Below, in pieces: positions 46,312 through 55,582 of a DNA stretch of 64,000 bases (positions within the stretch are counted from its first letter, which is position 1; every line of letters starts with the position of its first letter). Origin of the DNA: Chitinophaga pendula (GTDB taxonomy: Bacteria; Bacteroidota; Bacteroidia; Chitinophagales; Chitinophagaceae); assembly GCF_020386615.1 (NCBI RefSeq), contig NZ_CP077769.1:7179501-7243500 (forward strand), given 5' to 3'. A program made the position numbers and the translations under genes. The notes under the pieces are model-generated. The model had not been told where the DNA came from and did no database searches. It saw only the letters and a list, made by a program, of their open reading frames with translations.

Positions 46312-46357
46312 ATGTCCGCTTTAGTACCTATATTCTCCACATAAATAGCTTCATCCA

Positions 46358-47710
46358 ATGAAACCACTGCTAAAAAAGTATGAGCAACAGTACAGGAGTA
46401 ATTTTCGTTTAGCCTACCCGGTAGTCATTTCCCAACTGGGACATACCCTGGTCGCATTATCAGACAGTATCATCATTGGTCATACCGGCCCTGTGCCCCT
46501 GGCGGCCGTATCGCTGGGCAACAGTATGTTCACCATCTTCATGGTAACTGGTATCGGCATGTCCTATGGGCTTACGCCATTGATCGCCCAGGAAAACGGG
46601 CGTGGCAACCGGCACAACATCGGCTGCCTGCTCAGCCATAGCCTTATTATCAACAGTATCGTAGCGGTACTACTTTTCTCTGTCATCTTTATCGGCAGTA
46701 ATTACATCACCCATATGGGGCAATCTGCTGAAGTGGCTGCACAGGCGAAGCCCTTTTTGCGTTTCCTGGGTTTTTCCTTTCTGCCGCTAATGATCTTCCT
46801 GACCTTTAAACAATTTGCCGAAGGGTTGGGCTTCACCCGGCAGGCGATGAATATCAGTATCATCGGTAATATTATTAATATCCTGATCGGGGTAACTTTG
46901 GTATATGGGCTTTTCGGTGCTCCCCGTATGGGCGTGGTGGGGGTAGGTATCGCCACTTTCGTAGACCGTTTGTTGATGGGGATCACTATGGCCATCTATG
47001 TGTTGAGGGCGCCTCGTTTCAAGGTTTATCTCAGTTCCTTTGGATTTAAGGAGCTGACCGGCGCTACTTTCCGTAAGATATTGGGGATCGGTACTCCCGT
47101 AGCCTTGCAATATATATTTGAGCTGAGTGCTTTCAGTGGTGCGGCAATCATGATCGGCTGGATAGGTGCTAAAGAACTGGCGGCGCACCAGATTGCCATC
47201 AGCCTGGCTTCTATTACGTATATGATGGCCAGTGGCGTATCGGCTGCGGCGGGTATTAAAAGCGGCAACCTGATGGGAAGCGGCAACTTTAAGGAGCTAC
47301 GTCTTTCCGCGATAGCCAGTTACCATATGGTGCTGGTACTGATGGGGGTGGCTGCGTTGGTGTTCATGTTGGGGCGGCATCTGCTGCCGGCCATGTATAT
47401 ACAGGATACGACGGTGATCAGCATTGCTGCCGGCCTGTTGATCATTGCGGCGTTCTTCCAGCTGTTTGATGGTACGCAGGTGGTAGGATTGGGAATATTG
47501 CGCGGTATGGGGGATGTGAAGATCCCTACTGTCATTACGTTGTTTGCCTACTGGGGGCTGGGGCTGCCGATCGGTTACTGGGTGGGTATCCACCAGGGGC
47601 TGGGCGTGCAGGGTGTTTGGTGGGGCTTGCTGATAGGGCTGCTGACCGCTTCTATCCTGTTATTCTTCCGTTTCCATTATAAAAGCCGGCAGCTGAACCT
47701 GGAGTTATAA
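46358..47710 (+). CDS. MATE family efflux transporter
   Basis: A 450-residue membrane protein with about twelve helices in two homologous halves. MATE features include YPVVISQLGHTLVALSDSIIIGH at the start, PLAAVSLGNSMF, and in the second half the matching HQIAISLASITYMMASGVSAAAGIKSGNLMGSG. The family exports cationic drugs or metabolites by Na+ or H+ antiport, and the substrate here is unknown. The C-terminus is basic (RFHYKSRQLNLEL). rsmE follows after 57 bases but has its own promoter. Confidence 0.93.
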   Translation: MKPLLKKYEQQYRSNFRLAYPVVISQLGHTLVALSDSIIIGHTGPVPLAAVSLGNSMFTIFMVTGIGMSYGLTPLIAQENGRGNRHNIGCLLSHSLIINSIVAVLLFSVIFIGSNYITHMGQSAEVAAQAKPFLRFLGFSFLPLMIFLTFKQFAEGLGFTRQAMNISIIGNIINILIGVTLVYGLFGAPRMGVVGVGIATFVDRLLMGITMAIYVLRAPRFKVYLSSFGFKELTGATFRKILGIGTPVALQYIFELSAFSGAAIMIGWIGAKELAAHQIAISLASITYMMASGVSAAAGIKSGNLMGSGNFKELRLSAIASYHMVLVLMGVAALVFMLGRHLLPAMYIQDTTVISIAAGLLIIAAFFQLFDGTQVVGLGILRGMGDVKIPTVITLFAYWGLGLPIGYWVGIHQGLGVQGVWWGLLIGLLTASILLFFRFHYKSRQLNLEL

Positions 47711-47712
47711 TC

Positions 47713-47741
47713 TTGTTGGCGACGGGTAAGTCGTATTTTTG
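47713..47741 (+). promoter_or_regulatory. Promoter of rsmE
   Basis: TTG (47713-47715) is 18 bases ahead of TATTTTTG (47734-47741), an exact TAnnTTTG box. The start codon lies 27 bases downstream of the box. Confidence 0.55.
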
Positions 47742-47767
47742 CAGCCTGTTTTTTCATAGTTAAGTTT

Positions 47768-48466
47768 ATGGCTACCTTTTATACAAAAGATATTACACCG
47801 GATAGTAAAACTTTCACCCTCGATGAGGCGGCGTCCAAACACTGCATACAGGTGCTGCGGCATGCTACCGGCGATGAGATCATGCTGGCGGACGGCCGGG
47901 GTGGGAGATATACGGCGGTCATCACCGATGATAACCGTAAGAAGACGGTGGTGCAGGTGAGCCGGTACGAGCAGGCGGCGGCGGTGTCGCATCCGCTGCG
48001 GATAGCGATCGCCTTTACTAAAAATGCCTCCCGCATAGAGTGGTTCCTGGAGAAGGCGGCAGAGATAGGGGTACAAAGTATCATTCCTTTGCTGACGCAG
48101 CGTGGGGAGAAGGAACGTTTTAAGGCGGAGCGCCTGGAGAATATCCTGGTATCGGCGATGTTGCAATCGCAGCAATATTATCTGCCGGAGCTGACGGCGC
48201 CTATAGCATTCGATCAGCTGGTCGGCAGTGCGGAGGATGAACAGCGGTTGATCGCTCACTGTCTGCCGGAGCAGAAGCAACCTTTGCAACAGCAGTTACA
48301 GCGCGGTAAAGGGGCGTTGATCCTGATAGGACCGGAAGGTGATTTTACGCCAGCGGAGATCGCACTGGCTTTGGATAAAGGATTTACGCCGGTATCGCTG
48401 GGGGATACCCGGTTACGTACGGAGACGGCCGGGATGGTGGCCTGTGTACTATTTAATCATCAGTAG
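47768..48466 (+). CDS. rsmE: 16S rRNA (uracil-1498-N3)-methyltransferase
   Basis: A 232-residue SPOUT-class enzyme. The N-terminal PUA-like part (HCIQVLRHATGDEIMLADGRGG) is followed by the knotted domain with KNASRIEWFLEKAAEIGVQSIIPLLTQRGE, LILIGPEGDFTPAEIALALDKGFTPVSLGDTRLRTETAGMVA. It methylates N3 of U1498 in 16S rRNA using S-adenosylmethionine. Length is normal. Confidence 0.95.
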   Translation: MATFYTKDITPDSKTFTLDEAASKHCIQVLRHATGDEIMLADGRGGRYTAVITDDNRKKTVVQVSRYEQAAAVSHPLRIAIAFTKNASRIEWFLEKAAEIGVQSIIPLLTQRGEKERFKAERLENILVSAMLQSQQYYLPELTAPIAFDQLVGSAEDEQRLIAHCLPEQKQPLQQQLQRGKGALILIGPEGDFTPAEIALALDKGFTPVSLGDTRLRTETAGMVACVLFNHQ

Positions 48467-48606
48467 CGGGGAAAGGTGCTGTGGGTGAGGGTTGCTTATA
48501 CAAATGATACAGGAGAACTAAGGGAATGATATGGGATAGGTGGACCTGAGCATTTTTTACAGTATTTGCTATTTGATAATCAGCGCGTTGGGTGCTTTTA
48601 ATGTGT

Positions 48607-48656
48607 GAATAGTACCAGAAAGTAGTGTAATATGTACGAATAATACCAGTAAGTAG
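48607..48656 (+). repeat. 19-base direct repeat, two copies
   Basis: GAATAGTACCAGAAAGTAG (48607-48625) and GAATAATACCAGTAAGTAG (48638-48656) match at 17 of 19 positions with a 31-base period. They lie after rsmE and before the terminator of terC. Confidence 0.6.
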
Positions 48657-48662
48657 GTATAA

Positions 48663-48690
48663 AAAAAGCGGGTCCTGCGACCCGCTTTTT
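48663..48690. terminator. Bidirectional terminator between rsmE and terC-like gene
   Basis: A 12-bp perfect stem (48663-48674 with 48679-48690, core GCGGGTC/GACCCGC) has loop CTGC and A/T runs on both sides. Confidence 0.92.
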
Positions 48691-48708
48691 GTGTTTATAA
48701 GAAGGTGA

Positions 48709-49494
48709 TTATTTATTGTCTTCGTCTTTGATGGTAGGTTCGCGCAATTGAACGGGATTAGCCGGTTGTTTGCGCATACGCATGTTGAGCAGTTCGACGA
48801 TGAAAGAGAAGGCCATGGCGAAGTACACATAGTTTTTAAGGTGCAGATCGTGTGCTTTTTCGGCATCCCAGCCTTCTACGATCAGGATGGCGCCGACCAT
48901 GACGAGGAAGGACAGTGCCAGCATTTTGAGGGTGGGATGTTTGTGAATGAAGTTGCTGATACGGGGGGCGAACAGGAACATGATGATCATGGCGATGATA
49001 ACGGCGATGATCATGATGGGGACGTGTTTGGCCAGTCCGACAGCGGTGATGATGCTATCGAAGGAGAAGACGATATCGATCACGATGATCTGTCCTACTA
49101 CGTTGAGGAGGGTTACGCCTTTACCCGGTTTGTTGCCGGATTGGAGGTTTTGTTCTTCTTCGCCTTCCAGTTTGTGGTGGATCTCCATGGTGGTTTTTAC
49201 CAGGAGGAAGAGGCCGCCGGCGAGCATGATGAGGTCGCGGAGGCTGAAGCCGTGGTCGCCGATGTGGAAGAGGGCGCCGGTGGCTGCTACGATTCGGCCG
49301 ATGAAGAGCAGCAGGATGATGCGGACGCCGATGCCGGTGAACATCCATATCCGGCGTGCCTGGAGGCGTTTAGCGTCTGGCAGGCGGTTCATTACGATAG
49401 ATACGAAGATAACGTTGTCGATACCCAGTACCACTTCCATAATGATCAAGGTGAGTAAACTGATAAGCGATTCTGCGGTCAGTAAATATTCCAT
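48709..49494 (-). CDS. TerC family integral membrane protein
   Basis: A 261-residue membrane protein of the TerC/YkoY group with about seven helices. The motif MEVVLGIDNVIFVSIVMNRLP near the N-terminus and GQIIVIDIVFSFDSIITAVGLA in the middle carry the two acidic clusters typical of the family. TerC proteins are linked to manganese efflux and loading of secreted metalloproteins, and to tellurite resistance in some bacteria. The C-terminal helix end (RMRKQPANPVQLREPTIKDEDNK) is cytoplasmic. Confidence 0.9.
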   Translation of the reverse strand: MEYLLTAESLISLLTLIIMEVVLGIDNVIFVSIVMNRLPDAKRLQARRIWMFTGIGVRIILLLFIGRIVAATGALFHIGDHGFSLRDLIMLAGGLFLLVKTTMEIHHKLEGEEEQNLQSGNKPGKGVTLLNVVGQIIVIDIVFSFDSIITAVGLAKHVPIMIIAVIIAMIIMFLFAPRISNFIHKHPTLKMLALSFLVMVGAILIVEGWDAEKAHDLHLKNYVYFAMAFSFIVELLNMRMRKQPANPVQLREPTIKDEDNK

Positions 49495-49594
49495 GATAGA
49501 TTGATGATTGTACAGCTGAATACAGCCACCGGTCGTTGTGACAGCAATGACGGTGCCATAGTTTTAGTTCGCGGCCGCCGGGGCGGCATATACT

Positions 49595-50626
49595 TTATTG
49601 ATTGTTGGCCAGTCCTTCACATATCTTTTTGGCGATGGTAGGGCCTTCATAGATAAATCCAGTATAGACCTGTACCAGGGAGGCACCTGCCTCCAGTTTT
49701 TCCCGGGCATCTGCTGCGGTGAAGATGCCACCTACTGCTATGATAGGAAAGCTGCCCCCACTCCGTTGGTGTATGTAGCGGATTACGGCGGTAGCCCGGT
49801 CTTTGACGGGAAGTCCGCTGAGGCCGCCGGCGCCGATAGCGGCGACGGTATCGGCAGGTGTTGCCAGTCCTTCCCGGCTAATGGTGGTGTTAGTGGCAAC
49901 GAGTCCGGCCAGCCCCGTTTCCTGAACGATCTCTATGATGTCGTCCAGTTGTTCGTTGGTCAGGTCGGGCGCTATTTTGAGCAGGATGGGTTTGGGTTTG
50001 GTTTTTACCGTGTTGAGTGTCTGCAGGTGATGCAGCAGCTGTTTCAGCGGTTCTTTTTCCTGCAGGGCGCGCAGGTTGGGAGTGTTGGGAGAGCTCACGT
50101 TCACAACGAAGTAGTCCACTACATCGAAGAGGGCATGGAAACATTTTTCGTAGTCGCTTATTGCGTCTTCGTTGGGGGTTACTTTGTTTTTGCCAATATT
50201 GCCGCCGATAATGATATCGGATTTTCTTTTACGGAGTCTTTTGGCTGCGGCGGTGGCGCCTTCGTTGTTGAAGCCCATGCGGTTGATCAGGGCCTGGTCT
50301 GTGGGGAGGCGGAACAGGCGAGGCAGTTCATTGCCAGGTTGTGGCAGTGGGGTGACGGTGCCTATTTCTACGAATCCGAATCCGAGGCTGGCCAGTTCGT
50401 CGGTATATTTACCGTCTTTGTCAAAGCCAGCGGCCAGTCCTACCGGGTTTTTAAAGCGCAGCCCCCAGAGTTCGCGCTCCAGGCCTGGCGTATTGCTGCT
50501 ACAAAATTTGCCGATCAGCTGTTTTCCCAGCGGCAGGCTATGTGCCCACTTTAAACCGTGCATTACTTGATGATGGATCTTTTCCGGCGAGACGCGGAAC
50601 AGTATTTTCTTGATTAACCCGTACAT
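49595..50626 (-). CDS. pyrD: Dihydroorotate dehydrogenase (quinone)
   Basis: A 343-residue class 2 dihydroorotate dehydrogenase, the membrane-associated enzyme that makes orotate in pyrimidine synthesis and passes electrons to quinone. The N-terminal helical extension ([22 protein letters not shown]) binds membrane and quinone. FMN and substrate sites include [23 protein letters not shown], and [12 protein letters not shown] with the class 2 catalytic Ser, then NTTISREGL and [23 protein letters not shown] at 50641-50634 on the minus strand is a perfect -7 box ending 7 bases before the ATG. Confidence 0.96.
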   Translation of the reverse strand: MYGLIKKILFRVSPEKIHHQVMHGLKWAHSLPLGKQLIGKFCSSNTPGLERELWGLRFKNPVGLAAGFDKDGKYTDELASLGFGFVEIGTVTPLPQPGNELPRLFRLPTDQALINRMGFNNEGATAAAKRLRKRKSDIIIGGNIGKNKVTPNEDAISDYEKCFHALFDVVDYFVVNVSSPNTPNLRALQEKEPLKQLLHHLQTLNTVKTKPKPILLKIAPDLTNEQLDDIIEIVQETGLAGLVATNTTISREGLATPADTVAAIGAGGLSGLPVKDRATAVIRYIHQRSGGSFPIIAVGGIFTAADAREKLEAGASLVQVYTGFIYEGPTIAKKICEGLANNQ

Positions 50627-51223
50627 GGTGGTGCAAATATAATAAAGAGCGAGATGTGATGATAGTAATGTGTATATATACTGTATGGCAGACTGCAGTG
50701 AGATTGGCTGGAGTTGCTTTACTGTAGGGGGTCTGAGGGGAATTAGGTATATTTGTTGACCCTAGCCCCAACAAACGTACGCGGAATATAGCGGCAGGGC
50801 CCCAGCGCGGGTAGGAGCGTGTGTGACTTATCCGGCTCATATTAAACTTTTTGTTAGTTATTGTTCTTAGCATTGGAGCGGTTATTTTTGTGCCGCTGTC
50901 AACAGGTGGGTTCGCTTATTGGAAGAGGAATGGACATGCGGAGGCATTAATTCTGTTAATATTTATCATTTTAGTCATAGGGGTTAACCACACCATCGGT
51001 GTCTTTATGAGTAATGTGCGTAATAAATCATTTGCCGTTTCGTTTATGACCAATACCCGGTGCAAAAAAGGAAGTATTAAGCAACCATACAGCAGTATCT
51101 GATACCGGGATGTGCAATCTGACAGTAACTTGAAGATAAAAATATGGCACCTGTCACAAAATTCCTGTACATCCGGAGGATGCTCACTGTATTTATTTAC
51201 CCTATAAATTAGATTACCGTTAT
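50627..51223. other. Intergenic region with a weak membrane-protein frame
   Basis: These 597 bases lie between divergent pyrD and a TonB receptor. They carry the pyrD promoter near 50634 and one 83-codon frame (50851-51102, listed separately). The remaining 51103-51223 should hold the receptor promoter, but no box fits well. Confidence 0.45.
50851..51102 (+). CDS. Possible small membrane protein, or remnant
   Basis: An 83-residue frame starting at TTG, with two clear hydrophobic helices (LVIVLSIGAVIFVPLSTGGF and ALILLIFIILVIGVNHTIGVFM) separated by a short basic loop and followed by a polar tail. No family is recognised, and there is no clear Shine-Dalgarno sequence or promoter. The helices are too regular for random sequence, so it may be a genuine small membrane protein or the surviving piece of a longer one. 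Confidence 0.3.
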   Translation: MLVIVLSIGAVIFVPLSTGGFAYWKRNGHAEALILLIFIILVIGVNHTIGVFMSNVRNKSFAVSFMTNTRCKKGSIKQPYSSI

Positions 51224-53863
51224 ATGTCAATTGCCGGAAAACTGTTGGTGGGGACGCTGTTATTGTGTCTTCCCTTACAGGTGATGGGATGGGACTGGCA
51301 CACCAGGGTTACTGTAGTATTGAAGGATCAGCCGTTGTTGGAGATTTGTCGGTTGCTGGAAAAAGGCTATGGTATTCCATTTTCTTACAGCCGTGAAATT
51401 GTGAACCTCTCCCGGAAAGTAAGTATAGAAGCATATGACCGGCCCCTGCGACAGGTGCTGGAAAGCGTGTTTGTGCCCAATAATATAGCGTTCAAACGTA
51501 TAGGCGATCAGATCGTATTGACGCTGCGTAAGTCGCAGGGGGTGACTTACAGCGGATATGTGGAGGATGTGAACAGTGGAGAGAAACTGATCGGGGCCAC
51601 TATTTATTGCCCATCGTTGCAATTGGGCACTACCAGTAATGCATTTGGCTTTTTCAGTCTGACCCTGCCGGCCGATACGGCCCGGGTATGGGCTTCTTAT
51701 ATCGGTTATCAGCCGGTGGAACTGATTACCAAGACCAAACAAGGTATCATTGTGTCGCTGGGGCCGCTGGCAAGCCTGAAGGAAATAGTGATATCGGAGG
51801 CGTTGCAGCCACATTTGCAGCAGCAGACGCAGATGAGTAAGATCGGTATCCCTACGGCCGAAGTGAAGTCCATGCCTAAATTCCTGGGAGAGGCGGACAT
51901 ATTACGGACGATACAGAGCCTGCCCGGCGTGTCTGGTGGGATGGATGGTGTCGGGGGGATCAACGTGAGAGGGGGCAGCCCGGATCAGAACCTGATCCTG
52001 CTGGATGGAACGCCGGTATTTAATTCCACGCACCTGCTGGGGATATTTTCGGTATTCAATGCGGATGCGGTAAAAAATACGGACCTCTATAAAGGGGCAT
52101 TTCCTGCCCGGTTTGGTGGCCGGTTGTCTTCTGTGATTGATATTGCCATGAAAGATGGCGACATGAAGGAGTATCACGGAGAGGTGGCATTGGGTTTGAT
52201 CGCTGCCAAGATGATGGTAGAAGGACCTATTAAAAAAGAGAAGACCTCTTTTATGGTCTCGGCCCGTCGTTCGTACACTGACCTGCTGATGAATCAGCTG
52301 GTGTGGAATAACACGAATACTGATGACGGCTATATTGGGGCTTATTTTTTTGATGCTAATATCAAGGTCAATCATATCTTTTCCCCCAAGGACCGGTTGT
52401 ATTTCAGTGCTTATGGCGGACAGGACAAGCTGAAGCTGAATACGGCCGAGCGTGGTAATAATTTGCCCGGTGGTTCTGGTTATAAAGAGAATGCCGGGAT
52501 CCGGCTGAAGTGGGGGAATGTGACGGCTGCTTTGCGCTGGAATCACGTATTTCATCCCAAATTGTTCTCCAATGTGACGCTTAACTATTCCCAATATTAT
52601 TTCCAGACAGATTACGAGTATAAGTACAGCTCTGTGGATCTCAATGAGATCTCCAACCAGTATGGGCAGTATTATTCCCAGATACAGAATGCGCTGGCCA
52701 AGATTGATTTTGATTACCGGCCGCATCCGAAGCACTCTATCCGGTTTGGCGGCGGGGTGATCACGCACATCTTTACGCCCGGGGTATCATTGTTCAAAAG
52801 TCAGCAGCAAGCCAACTATCCCCAGGATACGATGATGAGCAATGCGAAGACGGTGGGGGTGGAGATGAGTGTTTATGCAGAAGATGACTGGGAATTGTTG
52901 AAGCACCTGCATGTGAATCTGGGATTGCATTTGTCGTCGTTCCTGGTGGAAGGTCGTTTCTACAGTTCTCTGCAGCCGAGGTTGGGAGCCCGTTTTCAGA
53001 TGCCGGCCAACTGGGCCTTGAAGTTGGCATATACACATATGAACCAGTATATACACTTGCTGACAAACAATGGGACTATGTTGCCCACGGACCTGTGGGT
53101 GCCTTCGACGCCGAGGGTCATGCCTATGTTTTCCCGGCAGCTGGCGATTGGTGCGGCGAAGACCAGTACGAATGGCATGTTTGAATATTCGCTGGAAGGG
53201 TATTACAAAACGATGGATCATGTGATCGAATACCGGGATGACCTTTCTTTCTTTTCCACCGGTAGTGGTTCCGGAGCCAAGCGTTGGGATGAGCGGGTAG
53301 CGATTGGTCATGGCTGGGCATATGGTGGTGAGTTGTTATTACGTAAGAAGAAAGGCAATTTCCGGGGATGGATAGGATATACACTGGCCTGGTCGGAGCG
53401 TCAGTTTAACGATGTAAATAAAGGGAGGAAGTTCCCATACAAATATGACCGGCGTCACGAGTTGGAGCTGGTGTTGATACAGCGTCTCGGGAAGCATTGG
53501 GAGGCTTCTGCTTCCTGGAGTTACAGTACGGGACTACCGGTGACACTGGCGATAGGCAGTTATGAAGGTATTTCGGAGCCCTCTCCTCATACGCCGGTGG
53601 AAACGCCCGGGCGGGTGGATTACATGGGTGAGCGGAACAGTTTCCGTACGCAGGATATTCACCGGCTGGATATCAGTTTTACTTATACGAAACAAAAGAA
53701 GTGGTGGGTAAAGAGCTGGAACTTCAGCTTGTTCAACGCTTATAACCGGCGGAATCCCTTTTTCCTTTATATGAAAAAGGATGAGGAGAAGAAGCAGCGT
53801 TATTTGACACAGTTCAGTATACTACCGATATTACCTAGTGTTACCTATTCCATAAAATTCTAA
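51224..53863 (+). CDS. TonB-dependent receptor with STN domain
   Basis: An 879-residue outer-membrane receptor. After a signal peptide (about 1-22) comes an STN (secretin/TonB N-terminal) domain (about 25-105, VTVVLKDQPLLEICRLLEKGYGIPFSYS), which usually contacts an anti-sigma FecR protein. Then follow a CarboxypepD_reg-like domain (GYVEDVNSGEKLIGATIYCPS), a plug (LGEADILRTIQSLPGVSGGMDGVGGINVRGGSPDQNLILLDGTPV) and a barrel. No sigma factor or FecR gene is within the window. It is paired with the DUF4249 gene 4 bases downstream, a recurrent Bacteroidota couple. Confidence 0.92.
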   Translation: MSIAGKLLVGTLLLCLPLQVMGWDWHTRVTVVLKDQPLLEICRLLEKGYGIPFSYSREIVNLSRKVSIEAYDRPLRQVLESVFVPNNIAFKRIGDQIVLTLRKSQGVTYSGYVEDVNSGEKLIGATIYCPSLQLGTTSNAFGFFSLTLPADTARVWASYIGYQPVELITKTKQGIIVSLGPLASLKEIVISEALQPHLQQQTQMSKIGIPTAEVKSMPKFLGEADILRTIQSLPGVSGGMDGVGGINVRGGSPDQNLILLDGTPVFNSTHLLGIFSVFNADAVKNTDLYKGAFPARFGGRLSSVIDIAMKDGDMKEYHGEVALGLIAAKMMVEGPIKKEKTSFMVSARRSYTDLLMNQLVWNNTNTDDGYIGAYFFDANIKVNHIFSPKDRLYFSAYGGQDKLKLNTAERGNNLPGGSGYKENAGIRLKWGNVTAALRWNHVFHPKLFSNVTLNYSQYYFQTDYEYKYSSVDLNEISNQYGQYYSQIQNALAKIDFDYRPHPKHSIRFGGGVITHIFTPGVSLFKSQQQANYPQDTMMSNAKTVGVEMSVYAEDDWELLKHLHVNLGLHLSSFLVEGRFYSSLQPRLGARFQMPANWALKLAYTHMNQYIHLLTNNGTMLPTDLWVPSTPRVMPMFSRQLAIGAAKTSTNGMFEYSLEGYYKTMDHVIEYRDDLSFFSTGSGSGAKRWDERVAIGHGWAYGGELLLRKKKGNFRGWIGYTLAWSERQFNDVNKGRKFPYKYDRRHELELVLIQRLGKHWEASASWSYSTGLPVTLAIGSYEGISEPSPHTPVETPGRVDYMGERNSFRTQDIHRLDISFTYTKQKKWWVKSWNFSLFNAYNRRNPFFLYMKKDEEKKQRYLTQFSILPILPSVTYSIKF

Positions 53864-53867
53864 AGCT

Positions 53868-54743
53868 ATGTACATGAAACGCTTTTTCGTTGGTGGGATA
53901 ACGTTATATATGACACTCAGTGCCTGTGAGAAGAAAGCGGAGCTGAATGTTCCGTATGAAGGTGATCGTATCGTGGTGAACAGTTTTATACAACCGGACA
54001 GTCCGGTGTATATACGGGTGACCAAGAGTGTGCCGGTAACGGTATACAGTGAGGATCAGTTTCCTACACTGTCTTCCGCGCAGGTGCATTTGTTGGAAAA
54101 CGGCAATGATGTAGGGGTGTTGCAATGGCAGGAGATCAAGGGGAAGGGATATTTTGTTTCAAAAAGGCCGGCTGCACGCGGTAACCGGTATACCATCAAG
54201 GTAGCCAATGAGGGATTGACGCCGGTGGAGGCATCTGATACGATTCCTGCGGTAGCTACGATCACCAATGCTTATGCGCAGCGTAATGCGAACCGGGTGA
54301 GTTTCCTTTTGGAAGACTGGGAAGGAGTTGATAATTACTATCGTATACGGTTGTTCAAGGCAGATGAGGATGCTGCTGCGTTGGGTATTATACGTCCTAA
54401 AGCTACGGTGGCTTATCGGCTGGACCCTACTTATAATACTGTTTTTCTGGCAGAGTTGACCAGTAGTTATTACAATACGCTGTTGATCGGCGACAGTCGA
54501 TTTGACGGCAGGAAGATACAGTTTGTATTACAGACACAGGACGTCATCAATGATAAGTACATCATTGCAGAGATCAGTGCGTTATCAGAATCAGCGTATC
54601 ATTATCTACAGACGGCCGGTTCCCAGGGAGGTATTACCGGACTGGTCGTTTCGGAGCCTACGCGTGTATTCTCCAATGTGCAAAACGGCTATGGAATTGT
54701 TGCCGGTATTAATACACGGCAATTACTACTGAAGGTAGAGTGA
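53868..54743 (+). CDS. DUF4249 family lipoprotein
   Basis: A 291-residue lipoprotein with lipobox LSAC (TLYMTLSACEKKAEL). It has the DUF4249 opening VNSFIQPDSPVYIRVTKSVPV, a middle beta-rich part (NRYTIKVANEGLTPVEASDTIP) and the SALSESAYHYLQTA segment late in the protein. Family members accompany STN-type TonB receptors and probably act as their surface partner, as SusD does for SusC. Start could be 53868 or 53874; the lipobox fits both. The ligand is unknown. Confidence 0.88.
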   Translation: MYMKRFFVGGITLYMTLSACEKKAELNVPYEGDRIVVNSFIQPDSPVYIRVTKSVPVTVYSEDQFPTLSSAQVHLLENGNDVGVLQWQEIKGKGYFVSKRPAARGNRYTIKVANEGLTPVEASDTIPAVATITNAYAQRNANRVSFLLEDWEGVDNYYRIRLFKADEDAAALGIIRPKATVAYRLDPTYNTVFLAELTSSYYNTLLIGDSRFDGRKIQFVLQTQDVINDKYIIAEISALSESAYHYLQTAGSQGGITGLVVSEPTRVFSNVQNGYGIVAGINTRQLLLKVE

Positions 54744-54790
54744 CAGTGTCTTTTTTATTACTATAACGTCCCCTCCATGAACAGATCGGT

Positions 54791-55069
54791 TCAGACGCTT
54801 TGATTTTTAAGAATCACATCGTTGATCTGACAGGACAGCCGCACGCAGGCGCTGATAATCACTGTTTCTAAAGCTTTGTATCCTTCTGCCTCCAGGTGAT
54901 AGATCTCAGGATAGTGTTCCTCGGCGAGCTGTCTGGCAGCTGCGATAAGGCCATCCTGTACATTGACGATCTGCTGTTGCTCCCGTAATGTTTCCTGATA
55001 GAGGTGAGAAAATGGATCCAATATTTCATCCCAATCCATGGCAAAATAGGTTTGAATGGTAGAACACAA
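54791..55069 (-). CDS. Hypothetical protein
   Basis: An unrecognised 92-residue helical protein, or 82 residues if translation starts at the ATG at 55039 (MDWDEILDPFSHLYQETLRE). It is acidic, with one Cys near the C-terminus (ISACVRLSCQINDVILKN) and no signal peptide. Amino-acid use looks natural, and the frame does not overlap a gene on the other strand. It lies between the DUF4249 gene and the hmu leader. No function is suggested. Confidence 0.55.
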   Translation of the reverse strand: MCSTIQTYFAMDWDEILDPFSHLYQETLREQQQIVNVQDGLIAAARQLAEEHYPEIYHLEAEGYKALETVIISACVRLSCQINDVILKNQSV

Positions 55070-55289
55070 ATATTAATTGAATGCAAACGGTCGTATTAAT
55101 TAGGGAACAACCTGCCGTCGATTTAGTTCATTATTGCCTCGCGCTATTTATGCTGCAATCCGTAAACCTCATTATAAATAGTTAATCTGTAGATTCTTAT
55201 ACATAATTCTTGTCAAGGTTGTGCTTTAAATGGTGATAACTTTTCTGTCAGACCCCTTGTTTTTCGTTTTGCGTAAAAAGCGGCTTTAA

Positions 55290-55335
55290 TTTTCCCGATT
55301 TGATCAAACTTTTACATTTCTATGACCTAGCTTTG
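55290..55335 (+). promoter_or_regulatory. hmu promoter with upstream activator-type site
   Basis: TAGCTTTG at 55328-55335 is a perfect -7 box with no TTG at the proper -33 position. TTTTCCCGAT starts exactly 38 bases upstream of it, and TTTTGCGTAAA lies 23 bases further up. The same pair of elements occurs before the TonB receptor at 63818. An AraC-type (PchR-like) activator is the likely reader. Confidence 0.6.
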
Positions 55336-55340
55336 TCTCA

Positions 55341-55582
55341 CGCTACTACTCCGCCACCTGTACAATAGTAAAAGCTGCCTGCAGCAGTTGTTACGTTGCT
55401 TATTTTTTGCCTGCAATTTTGGTATAACACCGTGATATATCATTTGGCTGATGATCGTTGATCACTGCCTGATGAGGTATGCTGTGTGCGCATCAAAGAA
55501 ACTTGCCGAAGCACGGCGGAGTAGTTGTTTCGGTAGGTGGTGGTTGGCCCGAACCCCGGGTAGGGTCAACTATCTTTTTTTA
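55341..55582 (+). ncRNA. Candidate structured leader (riboswitch-like) of hmuTUVS
   Basis: ACTACTCCGCC (55345-55355) pairs perfectly with GGCGGAGTAGT (55515-55525), enclosing 159 bases that contain a TGATC-GTT-GATCA hairpin and other stems. The 5' arm lies about 10 bases after the -7 box, so it would be the very start of the RNA. CCGCCACCT (55351-55359) can instead pair with AGGTGGTGG (55535-55543, one G-U). That would exclude the first helix and invade the terminator stem at 55543. It has no B12 box, thi box or other riboswitch core that I know. Confidence 0.5.
55543..55581 (+). terminator. Leader terminator upstream of hmuT
   Basis: GTTGGCCC (55543-55550) pairs with GGGTCAAC (55563-55570, one G-U) and TATCTTTTTTT follows. 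It stands 54 bases before the hmuT start, so it would act as a premature, probably regulated, stop. Confidence 0.6.

Noticed and set aside
55345..55525. Invertible promoter flanked by the 11-bp inverted repeat
   Set aside because: The repeats are short for a recombinase site, no recombinase gene is nearby, and the -7 box lies outside them. A base-paired RNA explains them better.
55341..55582. Cobalamin riboswitch in the hmu leader
   Set aside because: I could not find the B12-box core or the conserved GGGAA/CCTGCC blocks, and the operon ends in a haem protein gene.
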